Shown: in pieces, positions 31,038 through 41,722 of the stretch
How positions within the stretch are numbered: position 1 is the first letter of the stretch
How the letters are laid out: each line of letters starts with the position of its first letter
DNA from: Fragilaria crotonensis
Taxonomy: Eukaryota; Bacillariophyta; Fragilariophyceae; Fragilariales; Fragilariaceae
Reading direction: 5' to 3'
Assembly (NCBI GenBank): GCA_022925895.1
Contig: JAKSYS010000514.1
Coordinates: forward strand, 1 to 45,598
DNA length: 45,598 nucleotides
Made by a program: the position numbers and the translations under genes
The notes under the pieces: generated by a model
What the model saw: only the letters and a program-made list of their open reading frames with translations
What the model was told of the DNA's origin: nothing
Databases searched by the model: none

Positions 31038-32903
31038 ATGTTCGTCAAAGCTAATTCTACCACCTTGCGCACCGTTTCTGAAGCAACCATGGGACTAAAA
31101 GCTTCGCGACTTCTCGCGATCGACATGGTAAAGGGTCTGTGTGGTGATGGTGGCGAAGATCCGCTCACCGAAAATGATTGTTTCAACAAAGATGGCGAGA
31201 TTGATGACGAGAGACTCGAAAGTTATCTCATGCAAGATGACGACGACGACGAACGGAAGACAAAGGCGCGGATTGCTTTGGCGTACATGGTTGGACAGAG
31301 AATTAAACGGAAAAGAGAAGTCTTGCTTGAGTCCGAGAGAGAGCGAAACCGCCCGCCCAAGAAAACGCGGATTTCACGCCCGAGGTGGTATACTGATCCG
31401 GTCACAGGAGCGCGGCGCAAGAAGACGCCAAAAATGAGTGCATGGTGGGAGGATTACATTGATGATCCGCAACCCGGCAATCAGCATTGGGCAAAGGAGT
31501 TTAGACAGAATTTTCGCTTACCATATGCATCGTATGTGATGCTTCTTGATATGATATCATCGGAAGCAAGCGACGGGTTGTTTGACAGATGGATCAAGGC
31601 ATATGAAAGGACCAACAACATAAAAAACAAAAAGGTTTCGCCAATCGAATTGCTTCTCTTGGGTTCGCTTCGTTATCTGGGAAGAGGATGGACGTTTGAC
31701 GACATGAAGGATGTAACATACATCAGTCGCGACGTCCATCGTAAGTTTTTTCACCAATTTGTCAAGTTCAGAGCAAAGGTACTGTATCCAATGTATGTGT
31801 CGGCGCCGCGTTCGGTTGAGGAACTGAGGGATTGTGAGCAGGAATACAATATTGCAGGCTTTCCAGGTTGCATTGGTAGCACCGATGCAACCCATATTCC
31901 TCTTGAAAAGGTTTGTTTTTCTTTGCGCCAAGCGCACCTTGGGGCGAAGTCGAAAAGTACGATGCGGACTTATAATCTGACTTGCAATCATCGCCGCCAA
32001 ATTTTGCACACAACATCTGGTCACCCTGGTAGATGGAACGACAAAACATTGATTCGTTTTGATACTTTTATGTCAGAGCTTCGCGACGGAGGCTTGGATG
32101 ACAAGATGGATTTCGAGTTGCGGACGCGACAAGGAATGACGAGTGACGAGGAAGGTGACGACAGGATACTTAGACTCAAGGGCGCTTACGTCATAGTGGA
32201 TAACGGCTACCTTGAGTGGTCGACGACAGTGCCACCCGTGAAAGATTCGTGCAACCGGTTGGAGCTGAGGTTTTCTCAGTGGCTAGAGTCTATGAGAAAG
32301 GATGTTGAGTGCACCTTTGGGATCTTGAAAGGTCGCTGGCGAATTCTGAAGAGTGGAATTTGAGTTCACAACACGGAAGTAGTTGATAATATCTGGCTCA
32401 CCTGTTGTGCTTTGCACAATATGCTATTGGATGTTGACGGCCTGAGCAAGGCCTGGAAAAATGGTGTTCGTTCCCGTTGGGAGACGGAATTTGGCGAGTT
32501 TCGAGACGAAGAGATTCCTTTTGCTGTTCGGAGATTGGTTGATCCTACGGGCACAGAGGACTTCCGTCTACGGCATTACGATGGGTCGCGATTTGGATAT
32601 CGACGCCCGCCAATTGTAGTAAGTGATAATGAGGAGGAGGACGACGACGGCAATGAAAGTGATGGCAATTGCAGTCGCCACCGCAATCGCAATCGCAACG
32701 GGAGTGGCCACCGGCGCAATAGTACGACCGGAGCAGGAGGTCGAATCCAATCGGGTACCGCAGTCAACAAACTGAACTTCTTTCAGTTTCGTTCGCTGCT
32801 TGTCGAAAATTTCAATATTCGTTTTCACGAAAACAATCTGCAGTGGCCAAAGAGACTTTCTCGTTCGAGACCAAGAAATGTTCCTGTCATGACGATTGTA
32901 TGA
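31038..32903 (+). pseudogene. Harbinger DDE_Tnp_4 transposase with one in-frame stop
   Basis: The enzyme would cut and insert the element. The first ATG is 31038, with a second at 31089 (MGLKASRLLAIDMVKGL). The N-terminus is acidic then basic. The catalytic acids are visible: D in CIGSTDATHIPLE, D in AYVIVDNGYLEWS and E in RKDVECTFGILKGRWRILK. At 32361-32363 the frame meets TGA where related transposases have arginine (GI-R-LH); the frame continues unbroken as VHNTEVVDNIWLTCCALHNM to 32903. A single CGA to TGA change explains this. The DDE triad lies before the stop, so a C-terminally shortened protein might keep some function, but the conserved WLTCCALHN segment would be lost. Confidence 0.85.
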
Positions 32904-33191
32904 ATCTGCAATCAAGAGGTGGGCCACCTGCCGCTGTCACGCGTCGTGCGATATTGTCGTTCTGGCATTGCGTTGCATGTGAAAATGCTGGCTGAGACTG
33001 CCGAGACTGTGGGGTGAGTCATGCATCGGCATCAGACATCAAAAAAGTTGTCATTGACGTCGTTGTGATAGCAGTGCGAAAGTGTACGATAATTTATTTC
33101 TAGTCATTGTATTACTAGCTAGCTACTAGTAGTAGTAGACTATTTCTTCCCTGCCCATGTATTTCCCCGGCCCCTTCCCATTGTTACTTTA

Positions 33192-34974
33192 TTACCCGCC
33201 TCGTCTTCCGACAAAGTCTCTAGTCCGTGTAGTTGTTGTAGTCTCCGTTGCGAATGCAAAGCACGTCTTGCACCAAGTAATGTTGTGCAATCCCCGATTC
33301 ACATCGCAACAACAAGAGCAGACACAAACTTTCTTGCATTTCAAGCAAGTGTGGTTTGTTGGAATCAAGTTACACTCCATGCAAGTCGTGATGTTTGGAG
33401 TGCTGGCTGGCATACTATCGTTTCCGCCACCAGCATTTTCGACGACAACAATATCACGGTTTCTCTCACTCTCCTTTCCGTTCTTGTTGTTGCTGTTGTT
33501 GCTTTCCGCCACTGTCGTCGTTTCCGCCGCTGTCGTTTCCGCTGCTGCTCTCGATTCCGCTGGTGCTCTCAAAACTTCCACTTGTTCCAATCATTGGGGT
33601 TGCAATCCCAATCATCGCGACACCTCCTGACATCGCGCGTCGTTTTTTCTCTACAATCATATTGCTATGGCGTCGACGCTCTTCTTCTTGCACCGTCACA
33701 AGAGCAGCTTCCAGTCTCTCGATTTCTTCTTCATTTGCCTCCAACTTCTCAAGCAAAGTTGCGTCAGGCTTCTTCTTCTTCGACGAAAGATTCAGCCTTT
33801 GAAGAAAAACTTCACTGCGTCTTTTACATGCAACAAGCTTATCACGAACGAGACGAACACGCAGACTATGTTGCGCCTTCTCTTCCTTTTCGATAGCCTC
33901 CTCAGAAAGGTGCTCAAGCGTCTTGGTCAAGAGAGCCAATTCAGCCGCATCGCCAGCAGCATTAGCAGGCTGCACATTTGTATCAAGCATGTTGTTGTCA
34001 CGTTTTTTCCCACGTCCACGTCGGTTGTCAACAGGAGCTGCACTGGCTGCAATCACTGCATTTCGCATCGCGCTCCGAGTCGACGTGCCACGTCCGTACG
34101 ACGTATTGGCTTTTGCGTTGCTAAAAAGTTTCGACACCATCTGCGCCCCATCATTAAGGAGGGGGATGTGCCCCCAAAGGGCCCATGCAAGGAAACCCAC
34201 CCCAACTTTGAAAAAAGAAGCATCAGCGGATGGTGAAAGAGGATCTTGTGGCTCCGCTGCCATTCCTTCAACTTGTGTCATCGTTGCTGCAGGAGCAATT
34301 CCTATCGCAGCAGTTTCTGTCGTTGTTGTTACTGTAGTAGCAGCAGTACTTGTAGCAGGAGCTTCCGTTGTTGCAGGGGGCTTGCAGAGTCCTTTCTCTT
34401 TAGCCTCTCGGTCATATTCGTTTTGCATGGCAACAAGACACCATTTGATGTAGTCATCCCAGTTAGTACCGGATGGAAAAGATCCATCGCGATACGGTGA
34501 ACCCGAAGCTGTCACAAGTGCCATCATCTTCTTGCAGGTCTTCACGACAGTTTTTCCCTTACCCAGTAATGTACTACCGGGAATCCTGTCACAGTTCTTG
34601 AAGTTTTTCTGGGACAAGAGCTCCTTGGTGATCGACTTCTGTCCAACAAAAACATTTAGCCCGCCATGCCTATGCAACTTTTGTGGCATAGTAAGGACAA
34701 TTTGTCCAAATTCGTTTGGTTCCTCGGAACTGGTGAACATACCCTTGAACCTGTGTAGCCCATAGATGAACTGGTCGAGGTAACTGATGGTTTCTGGGTC
34801 ATTGCCGCCAAAGTACAGATCAGTCATTGTCTTGGCCTGCTCGGCATCATTCATTGAATCTCCCCCCTGGGCAATAGAAGGCGAATCGTAACATGCGAAA
34901 GCAATAAGGGCCTGCATCTCCATCAAGAGCTTCTTCGAAACGCTCGTTCCGACTCGCTTGCCCGCTCTCGACAT
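33192..34974 (-). CDS. Harbinger accessory protein (ORF2)
   Basis: Harbinger elements usually carry a second gene for a DNA-binding helper needed for transposase import and binding. This long minus-strand frame starts at ATG 34974 (MSRAGKRVGTSVSKKLLMEM); an ATG at 35046 is an alternative. It has a conserved-looking N-terminal half (YLDQFIYGLHRFKGMFTSSE, GTNWDDYIKWCLVAMQNEYD), an Ala/Thr-rich linker, a coiled coil (LEANEEEIERLEAALVTVQE) and a polyglutamine stretch. The main frame stops at 33466 inside the CAA repeats. The overlapping frame continues to 33192 with a cysteine cluster (CMECNLIPTNHTCLKCKKVC, then CCCDV and WCKTC) that looks like a zinc ribbon. I infer a frameshift in the repeat. 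I do not recognise a Myb/SANT domain with certainty. Confidence 0.65.
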
Positions 34975-35197
34975 GGTGCGCGCCGAATTCTTTTTGTTTG
35001 ATGGATATTGTGTTGGATCCAAGAAGTTTGATTGACCAATACACATACACAAATTGGTATTGTTTCTACGCTGTGTGATTCAACGGCTCGTCGGCAGCAC
35101 TTCTATACATTGCTAAAGAACTAATATAAACTTGTAGATTGTTTGAAGGGCCTTCAAGAAATGAACACTGTAACCATTGGATTTCGTCAGACCAAAT

Positions 35198-35253
35198 AAA
35201 AATGACGTCGTTTTTTTAGGCATGTCTTTTTCTATTTTCTGTAAGCATCGGCC
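35198..35253 (-). repeat. Harbinger right terminal inverted repeat
   Basis: The reverse complement of 30776-30830 with one added base, followed by TCA at 35254-35256. Confidence 0.93.
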
Positions 35254-35400
35254 TCAGGAGAGCTTTACAATAGGTCATGGAGTGAAATTATGAAAATTGG
35301 AGTGTTTTCGTGTAGAGGTCCTTGAATTTCACACGAGATTGGTTCAAAGCCATTTTATTGGGTCGAAGCCATTTTTATGTGGTATGAATAGGCCTCGGCA

Positions 35401-35625
35401 GGGTAAGAAAATTACCCTTTACCCCTAGGTTAAAAGGTAAAAGGTAAGGGTAAAGGTAACGATTTTCCTTAAAGGGTAATTTCCTAAAGGGTAAAATTAA
35501 AACATTTCCTTAAAGGGTAAAGGTAAAGGTAATGATTTTCCTTAAAGGGTAATTTCCTAAAGGGTAAAGGTAACGCTTTGGATTACCCGTTAATTACCCT
35601 TTACCTTTTACCCTTTAAGGGAGAT
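35401..35625. repeat. Left subterminal GGTAAA-type array of the hAT element
   Basis: About a dozen degenerate copies of TTCCTTAAAGGGTAAAGGTAA follow one another, bordered by inverted TTACCCTTTACC words. The matching right array is at 36131-36378. Confidence 0.85.
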
Positions 35626-35821
35626 CCATATATCGATGAAGTTCAAGATAATTGATGCATAGGACGTAGGACTCTGTACATTCTACATCATACACTAGTA
35701 GCATGTAGTATGAGCAAGCATCTGTTACTGGATTATTCTGCGATTCGCTTTTCACTTTACACTCTACTCAAAGCTGCAAGCAACTCAGCCGCCTAGCGAA
35801 TCAATTGATGCAGTGGTCAAC

Positions 35822-35938
35822 ATGATAGAGATGGGACAAGATGAGTGGGTGGAGGAAGTCCTGGATGATAGTGCCGTTGGCATGCTGAATGATGTCCAGT
35901 TTGATAATTTGTTTGCCGATGACTCCGAGTGCGCCTAA
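35822..35938 (+). pseudogene. Short acidic ORF inside the hAT element
   Basis: From the ATG at 35822 the frame encodes 38 residues (MIEMGQDEWVEEVLDDSAVG, then MLNDVQFDNLFADDSECA) and is open upstream to about 35712 (with KLQATQPPSESIDAVVN). It could be the acidic C-terminal tail of the transposase of a parent element, left by internal deletion. I cannot confirm that. Confidence 0.35.
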
Positions 35939-36130
35939 GAAGCAGAGTACTAATCATTATAGTCAATTAATTTCATAGCATGAAACACAATGGTGTTTAT
36001 TCTACGATTAGCATGGTGTTCTTAATCGGCAGCTTTGATGTACTCAATGCGTCCAGGTGTCGAGTGTCAATGTGTGCACAAAGGTGTTGTTGTTGTACTC
36101 AACTCCATACTCACGAATTTGTAATCGTAT

Positions 36131-36378
36131 AATTACCCGGAAATTACCTTTTACCTTTTAACTTTTAACAGTTAAGGGGTTAAAGGTAAAGGATTTCCTT
36201 AAAGGGTAAAGGGTAAAGGTAACGATTTCCCTTAAAGGGTAATTTCCTAAAGCGTAAAGGTAACACATTTCCTTAAAGGGTAAAGGTAAAGGTAATGCGT
36301 TTCCTTATGGGGTAATTTCTTAAAGGGTAAAGGTAAAGGCCGTTAGCTTTACCCTTTACCTTTTACCTTACCCTGCCG
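36131..36378. repeat. Right subterminal GGTAAA-type array of the hAT element
   Basis: Degenerate repeats of the same CCTTAAAGGGTAAAGGTAA family as the left array, ending in inverted TTACCTTTTACC words next to the terminal repeat. Confidence 0.85.
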
Positions 36379-36393
36379 AGGCCTAGGTATGAA

Positions 36394-36951
36394 TCATACT
36401 TGTCCCTTGTACTGTGGACATGAGAACGGATGAAAGGGGAAAGTCAGTTTTCTGAATGATAGGCGAGGTATGATGTATGATATACGGTATGTACCAGGTA
36501 CCGTACGAAATACAAGTACCGGTCCTTTGGAGTCTGGAATTGAGGTTACTACAGCCTGGTACTAGCTAGTACCGCCGGTAGGCTGTGTGAGCAGCGAGCA
36601 GTGTGCATACATTATACATTCAAGTCCGTCAGTTCGACACTGAGATACTACTAGTACCTGACACTAATCACTGCTCACTGGTCACTGTTCACTGATCAAG
36701 TGACAGAACAGCAAAGAAATGTGAGCTGTGAACTACGGTAGCAGGCATAGTACAACAAGCATGATCTTCTTGTACCAGTTCCCTTTGTCGTTCTGGAGTA
36801 TGCAAAATCCTCTTGTCGTAACAACGCCTTGTTCAACGTTCATCGACCATGCACCTCTCAAAAGTCCACATTAGGAATTAAGAATACAAGCGAACTTGCT
36901 AGCATATCGTCAGTGATAATCACCACATCGATTGTTCTAGACCTGTGAAAA
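36394..36951. other. Intergenic, upstream of membrane protein gene
   Basis: No gene is visible. GTACC/GGTACC words cluster at 36490-36580, and CACTG words repeat around 36660-36700 (TCACTGCTCACTGGTCACTG). The region should include the promoter of the following gene. Confidence 0.4.
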
Positions 36952-38190
36952 ATGTTTTCAGAAGTCTCAATGAAAGAAGAACGAAAGAACACCAACGTCA
37001 ACCTACTGGAGCACCACAAGATGGAAACACTGTTATCGCGCCTGCGAGGTCCGCTGCTCTTGAGCGCGGTCCTCCTTCCTCTGTTTGCTCGATATCTTCT
37101 GCTCATGCGACTCGAAACCATTTTCAGTATGGTCTTATTGACATTGGGATTGGCCTTGACCTGTCATGATTTCTTTCAATTGCTGGAAAGTAAGACACGA
37201 GATTTCATCCACAGGTCAATCAATGCTGTGGTCCTGGACGACGTCATGAAGAGTCTCTTGGATCCTGCTTCAGGGATGCTGCCGTGTCTTCTGGGGGTAA
37301 TACTCGGAAATGCCACAATGTACTCGCTGCCTTTGTCGACATCGCAACGTGTGAGATTGCTGCAATCCTGTCTCGCTGTGCCAGACGAGGAAGTTGCGAC
37401 ACACATTCTCATGGAGCCTGGTGGAATTCAGCAACTCTTGCCCCGATCCGTACGACGATGGCTAAAATCATCCAATCTCTGTGGTGATGACCAGTCAGCG
37501 CAGTCCCCCGATCGCTTGGAATCGACAACAGGCACGTGCGAGGACCACGATGAAGATTTTTCATCGAGCAGTACTAATAGTTGTCGAGATACGGATATAG
37601 AAATGGAGCGTTCCGATGCGACACAAGCTCGTGTAGGAGACACTGGAAGAACCTATGCCAAGCAAGAAAGGGAACAAACGCCAATATCAGCCGATGGTAT
37701 CCGATCTCCAGTGTCCGTGGATCCTCCACCGGATCCGTTGGTCGTTATGGGAACGATCTTGAAAGAATTGAGTTTCGATGGCGTGTCTCGACTTACACAA
37801 GGCATTCCAGATGCTTGGCTCCAGCGCGCATCCGTGGCGGGCGCCGTTGCATTCTATCTGCAACTTCGATCCAGTCCGCGAACGCGGCGAATGGTATTGG
37901 GAGTTTTGGAAGGTAGCACAGCAATCGGGTTTGTCAGTGTGGCGTTGGGAGCTCTCATAGCTCTTGTGGCGAAGAATTCTATAATTCGGGCAAACCCTTC
38001 ACCTACGGCAGGGGTGAGGCTCTCGACAAACTTGATGCCGACAAGCCTGGTCTACTTGCTTTTGAAGCGCATAAAGGACAGGGTGTCAACGCATGTCAGC
38101 TCAACACAAATTAAAGCTGCCATCGCACTGCTCGTAGTGTACTACCTTCGTAGGAGTCGACCCAGCCGCGCGATTCCAAGACGTATATAA
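36952..38190 (+). CDS. Unknown membrane protein, 412 residues
   Basis: I recognise no family. The ATG at 36952 opens an uninterrupted frame; internal methionines at residues 7 and 24 are alternatives. Hydrophobic segments near the N-terminus are LLLSAVLLPLFARYLLL and TIFSMVLLTLGLALTC, with a weaker one at MLPCLLGVILGNATMYSLPL. Two lie near the C-terminus: AIGFVSVALGALIALVA and AAIALLVVYYLRRS. The middle (about residues 180-260) is hydrophilic, rich in S, D, T and E, and probably an exposed loop. The end is basic (RRSRPSRAIPRRI). The gene is convergent with the RRM gene, 97 bp apart. It is likely real given its length and smooth composition. Confidence 0.7.
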   Translation: MFSEVSMKEERKNTNVNLLEHHKMETLLSRLRGPLLLSAVLLPLFARYLLLMRLETIFSMVLLTLGLALTCHDFFQLLESKTRDFIHRSINAVVLDDVMKSLLDPASGMLPCLLGVILGNATMYSLPLSTSQRVRLLQSCLAVPDEEVATHILMEPGGIQQLLPRSVRRWLKSSNLCGDDQSAQSPDRLESTTGTCEDHDEDFSSSSTNSCRDTDIEMERSDATQARVGDTGRTYAKQEREQTPISADGIRSPVSVDPPPDPLVVMGTILKELSFDGVSRLTQGIPDAWLQRASVAGAVAFYLQLRSSPRTRRMVLGVLEGSTAIGFVSVALGALIALVAKNSIIRANPSPTAGVRLSTNLMPTSLVYLLLKRIKDRVSTHVSSTQIKAAIALLVVYYLRRSRPSRAIPRRI

Positions 38191-38287
38191 TTGAGACAAA
38201 ACAAAGAAACAATCTATATCGGGTGTATGTTTAGCTGTAGGGTGGATGGGTGTATTTTCACAGAACACAAATAGGTCACACGTATAT

Positions 38288-40600
38288 TTAGTCATGCACA
38301 GTCATAGCAACACAATCTGCGCCGGATGGGAAATCATGCACGTCGATAGTGGGCACAACATGGGGGGTCGCACTTGATGAATACTTGAATGATGGTGGGT
38401 GATAGATGTAGCTTGAAGTCGATGATCCAAAACTGCTTCTCAGGCTTGATGCATTCAGCGACCGGCGAAAACTCGAGTTATAGGTCAATTCAATACCATC
38501 GTCACTGGGATCAATGCAATCGCGTTGGTAGTCCATGTCGTCGTAGCAATCATAGTCGTCTTCACGGTCACGTGGGTCAAGTATTCCTTGATCGCGTTCA
38601 ATGCTGTAGGGCGAATTGAAGAGCTCAAAAATTTCTGGCTTGCGACCATTGATTTCAATCTCTTTGTTTTCAGCGGATTCGCAGACAGTTTGGACCGTAT
38701 CGCACACAGCGAAGCGACAAAAACCTGGTAAACAATTACATGAGCGCATTTTCACGGGGCGTGACACCTCCAACAAGGCAATCGTAAAAACTCACCAAAA
38801 CCCTCGTGATCCTTCGAAACTGCCGCGTACACAACTTCGCCAAACGGGCGCATCGCATCGAGAAGATCTCGAGTCGTGGTCAAACTATTCAAATTTCCAA
38901 ACATGACAGTATCTGCCATCGGCTGTCTCGTGACTTCAAGCTTGAGTATGGCGGCCACGCGGTGCATCATTTGCGAGGCAACAGAAACTTTCAACCGATC
39001 GTGCCGTACGTGCGAAACCATCAAGTCAACGTGCTTCTGCATGTACTCAAGCTTCCGAGCATACAAATCGAAAAAATGGATAAAATCTCGGCTCCATTTC
39101 AGCCATTCGAACGTTTCTCCGAGCACGTCAGCTTCAACTTCTGCAGGCTTCAAGTACCCATCGCATTGAAGTGCAAACGAATCGTTGCTAGTATCGGAAT
39201 CATGGTCCTCTGAAAATGCGTTGATAATAGCTCTCGATACCATTTCTTCCGCTACGGGCACGCACGATGAAACTTCATCACGAAGGAAGTCAAGCGTCGA
39301 CGAATACAGATCGGATCTCAGTTCGTCTTTCATATCATATTTACACGCGAAACCGGCGGCAACGAGTCGACTTCGTTGTTCGTGTTCATTCACCCCATTA
39401 CCGGACATCTCACCGCAACTTCCAGCAAAGTCTAAGGAAATTGCGCGGTCTATTCTGGTCGGAATATCATCCTCTATTGGAATTGCATCATTGAACAATG
39501 GCGATGCTTCTAGTTTCGCTTGCTTGATTCGTCTTCGAAAAGATTCGTCACGCGATGCCATTGTAGAAAGGGAGGCTCCGTCAATGAAAAACTCATACTG
39601 ATTCTTCACCCCGTTTGGATTGGCATGGACAATTGCTCTAAAGGTTGAACCTCTCCCTGATCGCCATGCAAACTCAAGTGTCGACATGGGGCGCCGTTGC
39701 TGCGAATTCACTGGAAACAACCTCGAGACATCCTGTCCATTCCAAAGCAATCTTGCCTTCCCACTTTTCACAGACCAGACCAAGACAACCTCGTGCTCTT
39801 CGTATTCATCGCAACCTGGTTCAACTTGAATTATGGATCCAAACTTCCTGCGACAACAAGACGGTGAATCAGATAAACGATTGGTGATCTGAGAAAATGC
39901 GAGAACTGCCGTCTCTTGGAGAACCGTACACACAATTCCTGGATTTAACAACAAATATTGAATCCCAAGTGTTCTACAGCGGCAACAGAAAGTGCACGAG
40001 CACGATTAAATCAGACCGTCTGTACTTCATCCGTAACCGCTCCATGCCCGCTTCCCAACGGTTGGATCAGTGAGCATAACAAGTAAACGTCGCCGAAGAA
40101 ACAAGAAAAATTATATCATCAAAAGTCACGAATATTCTAGCAAGCGTGCCAGTTGAAATCGTCGGAGTTGGGCGGGAATGTGGAAAATCGCAACTCCGAC
40201 TGAATCACGAGCGACGACGAGACGACGACCAATGGTGATCGTCGTTTCGTGCATCGCAACGAATCAGCAACGTCCACACCAACAATTTAGAACAACACTA
40301 ATGGAGTGAAAACGAAGCTTACCACATGATTCTTCTTTTCGAGCTTGCCACGTATCGTCCGGTGTGGGTGCATGAAAAAGTGATAGGGTACCAAATACAT
40401 TTTTCTGTGTTTTTCCCCTGAGGTGCAGAGTCCATTTTCCCTTTCGAGCTTGGTACATGCGGCTTTGAGGACTTCCCTATCAGCTTCGAGGCCTTCCCAA
40501 CCGGCTTCGAGGCCTCGTCCATCATCGTTTCATCGACGAAAGATGACGACTTGATGCTCAAAATGAATTCGAAGTGTTTTGAGTTTTGAGCATGTGTCAT
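38288..40600 (-). CDS. FAIM1-like domain protein with RRM
   Basis: Three exons (40323-40600, 38796-39847, 38288-38724) join across introns of 475 nt (GTAAG...CAG) and 71 nt (GTGAGT...CAG), giving 588 residues. The first exon ends VASSKRRIM with a TG/G split codon for Trp, the same phase and position as in the gene at 27704-29529 (TTKRRIR, then W). The FAIM1-like region has EEHEVVLVWSVKSGKARLLW and NQYEFFIDGASLSTM. A long acidic middle follows, then an RRM: RNP2 is VMFGNL and RNP1 is GFGFCRF, created exactly by splicing the second intron. The C-terminus is acidic and serine-rich. An RNA-binding role is expected from the RRM; the FAIM1-like part may mediate protein contacts. The start may instead be the internal MMDEASKPVG. 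Confidence 0.78.
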
Positions 40601-41079
40601 ACACACTCACATACATCGACCATGTTTTTTCAGAATGGAAAACACGTCAAAATCTACAGCTCGCCGTACACACAAAATAGTGAACACGTAAGTACATGGA
40701 GTTCCCAGTGGAGTTTCACCTGAAAAAAGGATCATCATCACTAATTCATAATAGAGAACTTGAACACATGTACGGATTTGCCATGAACACGGATCTGAAT
40801 ACCCATTGTAATTTTCAATGAACTGGAATACAAATTATTCATAAGCAGATACTAACGTAATACAGGCTTGCGCTCATGCAACAGCGCAACAGCCGCGTTC
40901 GTTGAAATCCCAGATTTTTACTCAACGAAAACCTTTACCTCCCTATGCATACAATACCAGGTACTCTACTAGTACTCCATACATGAACGCCTCTACACGC
41001 TACACAACTACTCGGCGTACTTTGTAGAATGTACAGTAGAATGTATCTTTTCATATGCATCATATTCATGCCTACGGTT
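40601..41079. other. Intergenic
   Basis: No gene or clear repeat is visible. It lies between the start of the RRM gene and the CRE cluster, and its lower part should hold that gene's promoter. Confidence 0.4.
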
Positions 41080-41391
41080 TCGATTAGAATGCAAGGAAAT
41101 GACGTCAAGATGATGTCACAGTACTGACCCTTGCACGTGTGAGCTACGTGTATACAGTACTCCAGTAAGACAGTAACATAGGGAGGGTTTCGATTGGAAT
41201 ACAAGGAAATGACGTCAAGGATGACGTCACAGTGCTCACCTTGCACGTGTGAGTACTCCAGTAACACAGTAACATAGGGAGAGCATGCTGATTGGTACGG
41301 CTTGACGTCATTTCCTTGCATTCTAATCGGATCCCTGATTGGTATGTCATACGGCTTGACGTCATTTCCTTGCATTCTAATCGGATCCTTT
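41080..41391. promoter_or_regulatory. Cluster of five palindromic CRE sites (TGACGTCA) and two G-boxes in duplicated/inverted blocks
   Basis: TGACGTCA occurs at 41100-41107, 41210-41217, 41222-41229, 41303-41310 and 41357-41364. A block beginning CGATTAGAATGCAAGGAAAT appears twice directly (about 41080 and 41190) and twice inverted (about 41303 and 41357), so the region is an imperfect palindrome. The direct blocks also contain TTGCACGTGTGAG with a G-box (about 41131 and 41241). In diatoms, CRE-type TGACGT sites bound by bZIP proteins control CO2/cAMP-responsive genes. Which gene is controlled here, if any, is unclear: the nearest are the RRM gene and TrmB. Confidence 0.6.
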
Positions 41392-41470
41392 ACACCGTAC
41401 TCAGTTGAGCGATCCTACTACATGTACTTGACTCTAGAGCCACTACATTATACTACTAGAGAGGGCGTCG

Positions 41471-41722
41471 ACAGTGGACAGTGGACAGTGGACAGTGGAC
41501 AGTGGACAGTGGACAGTGGACAGTGGACAGTGGACAGTGGACAGTGGACAGTGGATTGTGGATTGTGGATTGTGGATTGTGGATTGTGGATTGTGGATTG
41601 TGGATTGTGGATTGTGGATTGTGGATTGTGGATTGTGGATTGTGGATTGTGGATTGTGGATTGTGGATTGTGGATTGTGGATTGTGGATTGTGGATTGTG
41701 GATTGTGGATTGTGGATTGTGG
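41471..41722. repeat. Two-block heptamer minisatellite
   Basis: Twelve perfect copies of ACAGTGG (41471-41554) are followed without interruption by 24 perfect copies of ATTGTGG (41555-41722). The two units differ at two adjacent positions. Long frames through it on both strands are artefacts of the repeat, since a 7-bp unit gives open frames in every phase. Confidence 0.97.

Larger units (their letters stand above)
30776..35253 (+). mobile_element. Complete PIF/Harbinger DNA transposon
   Basis: Terminal inverted repeats of 55/56 bp (30776-30830 and 35198-35253) start GGCCGATGCTTACAG and differ by one inserted base. Both ends are flanked by TCA (30773-30775 and 35254-35256), a 3-bp target duplication as expected for this superfamily. 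The element encodes a DDE transposase on the plus strand and an accessory protein on the minus strand, the two-gene plan of Harbinger. Inside the left end the word GTGTCGCTTTTT occurs once forward (about 30885) and twice inverted (about 30928 and 30966), likely transposase-binding sites. The near-perfect TIRs point to recent activity. Confidence 0.92.
35389..36385. mobile_element. Non-autonomous hAT-type transposon with GGTAAA repeat arrays
   Basis: The ends are inverted repeats TAGGCCTCGGCAGGGTAAG (35389-35407 and complement at 36367-36385). The 8-bp sequence GGTATGAA stands on both sides (35381-35388 and 36386-36393), the target-duplication length of hAT elements, and the end sequence resembles hAT termini. 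At 997 bp it is too short to encode a transposase. Each end carries a 220-250 bp array built from CCTTAAAGGGTAAAGGTAA-type words (about 35401-35625 and 36131-36378), in orientations that would pair with each other. Such subterminal arrays are the usual hAT transposase-binding sites. Confidence 0.88.

Noticed and set aside
30854-31189. Minus-strand 111-codon ORF at the Harbinger left end
   Set aside because: It overlaps the TIR-proximal repeats and the transposase start, has no family features and is a shadow frame.
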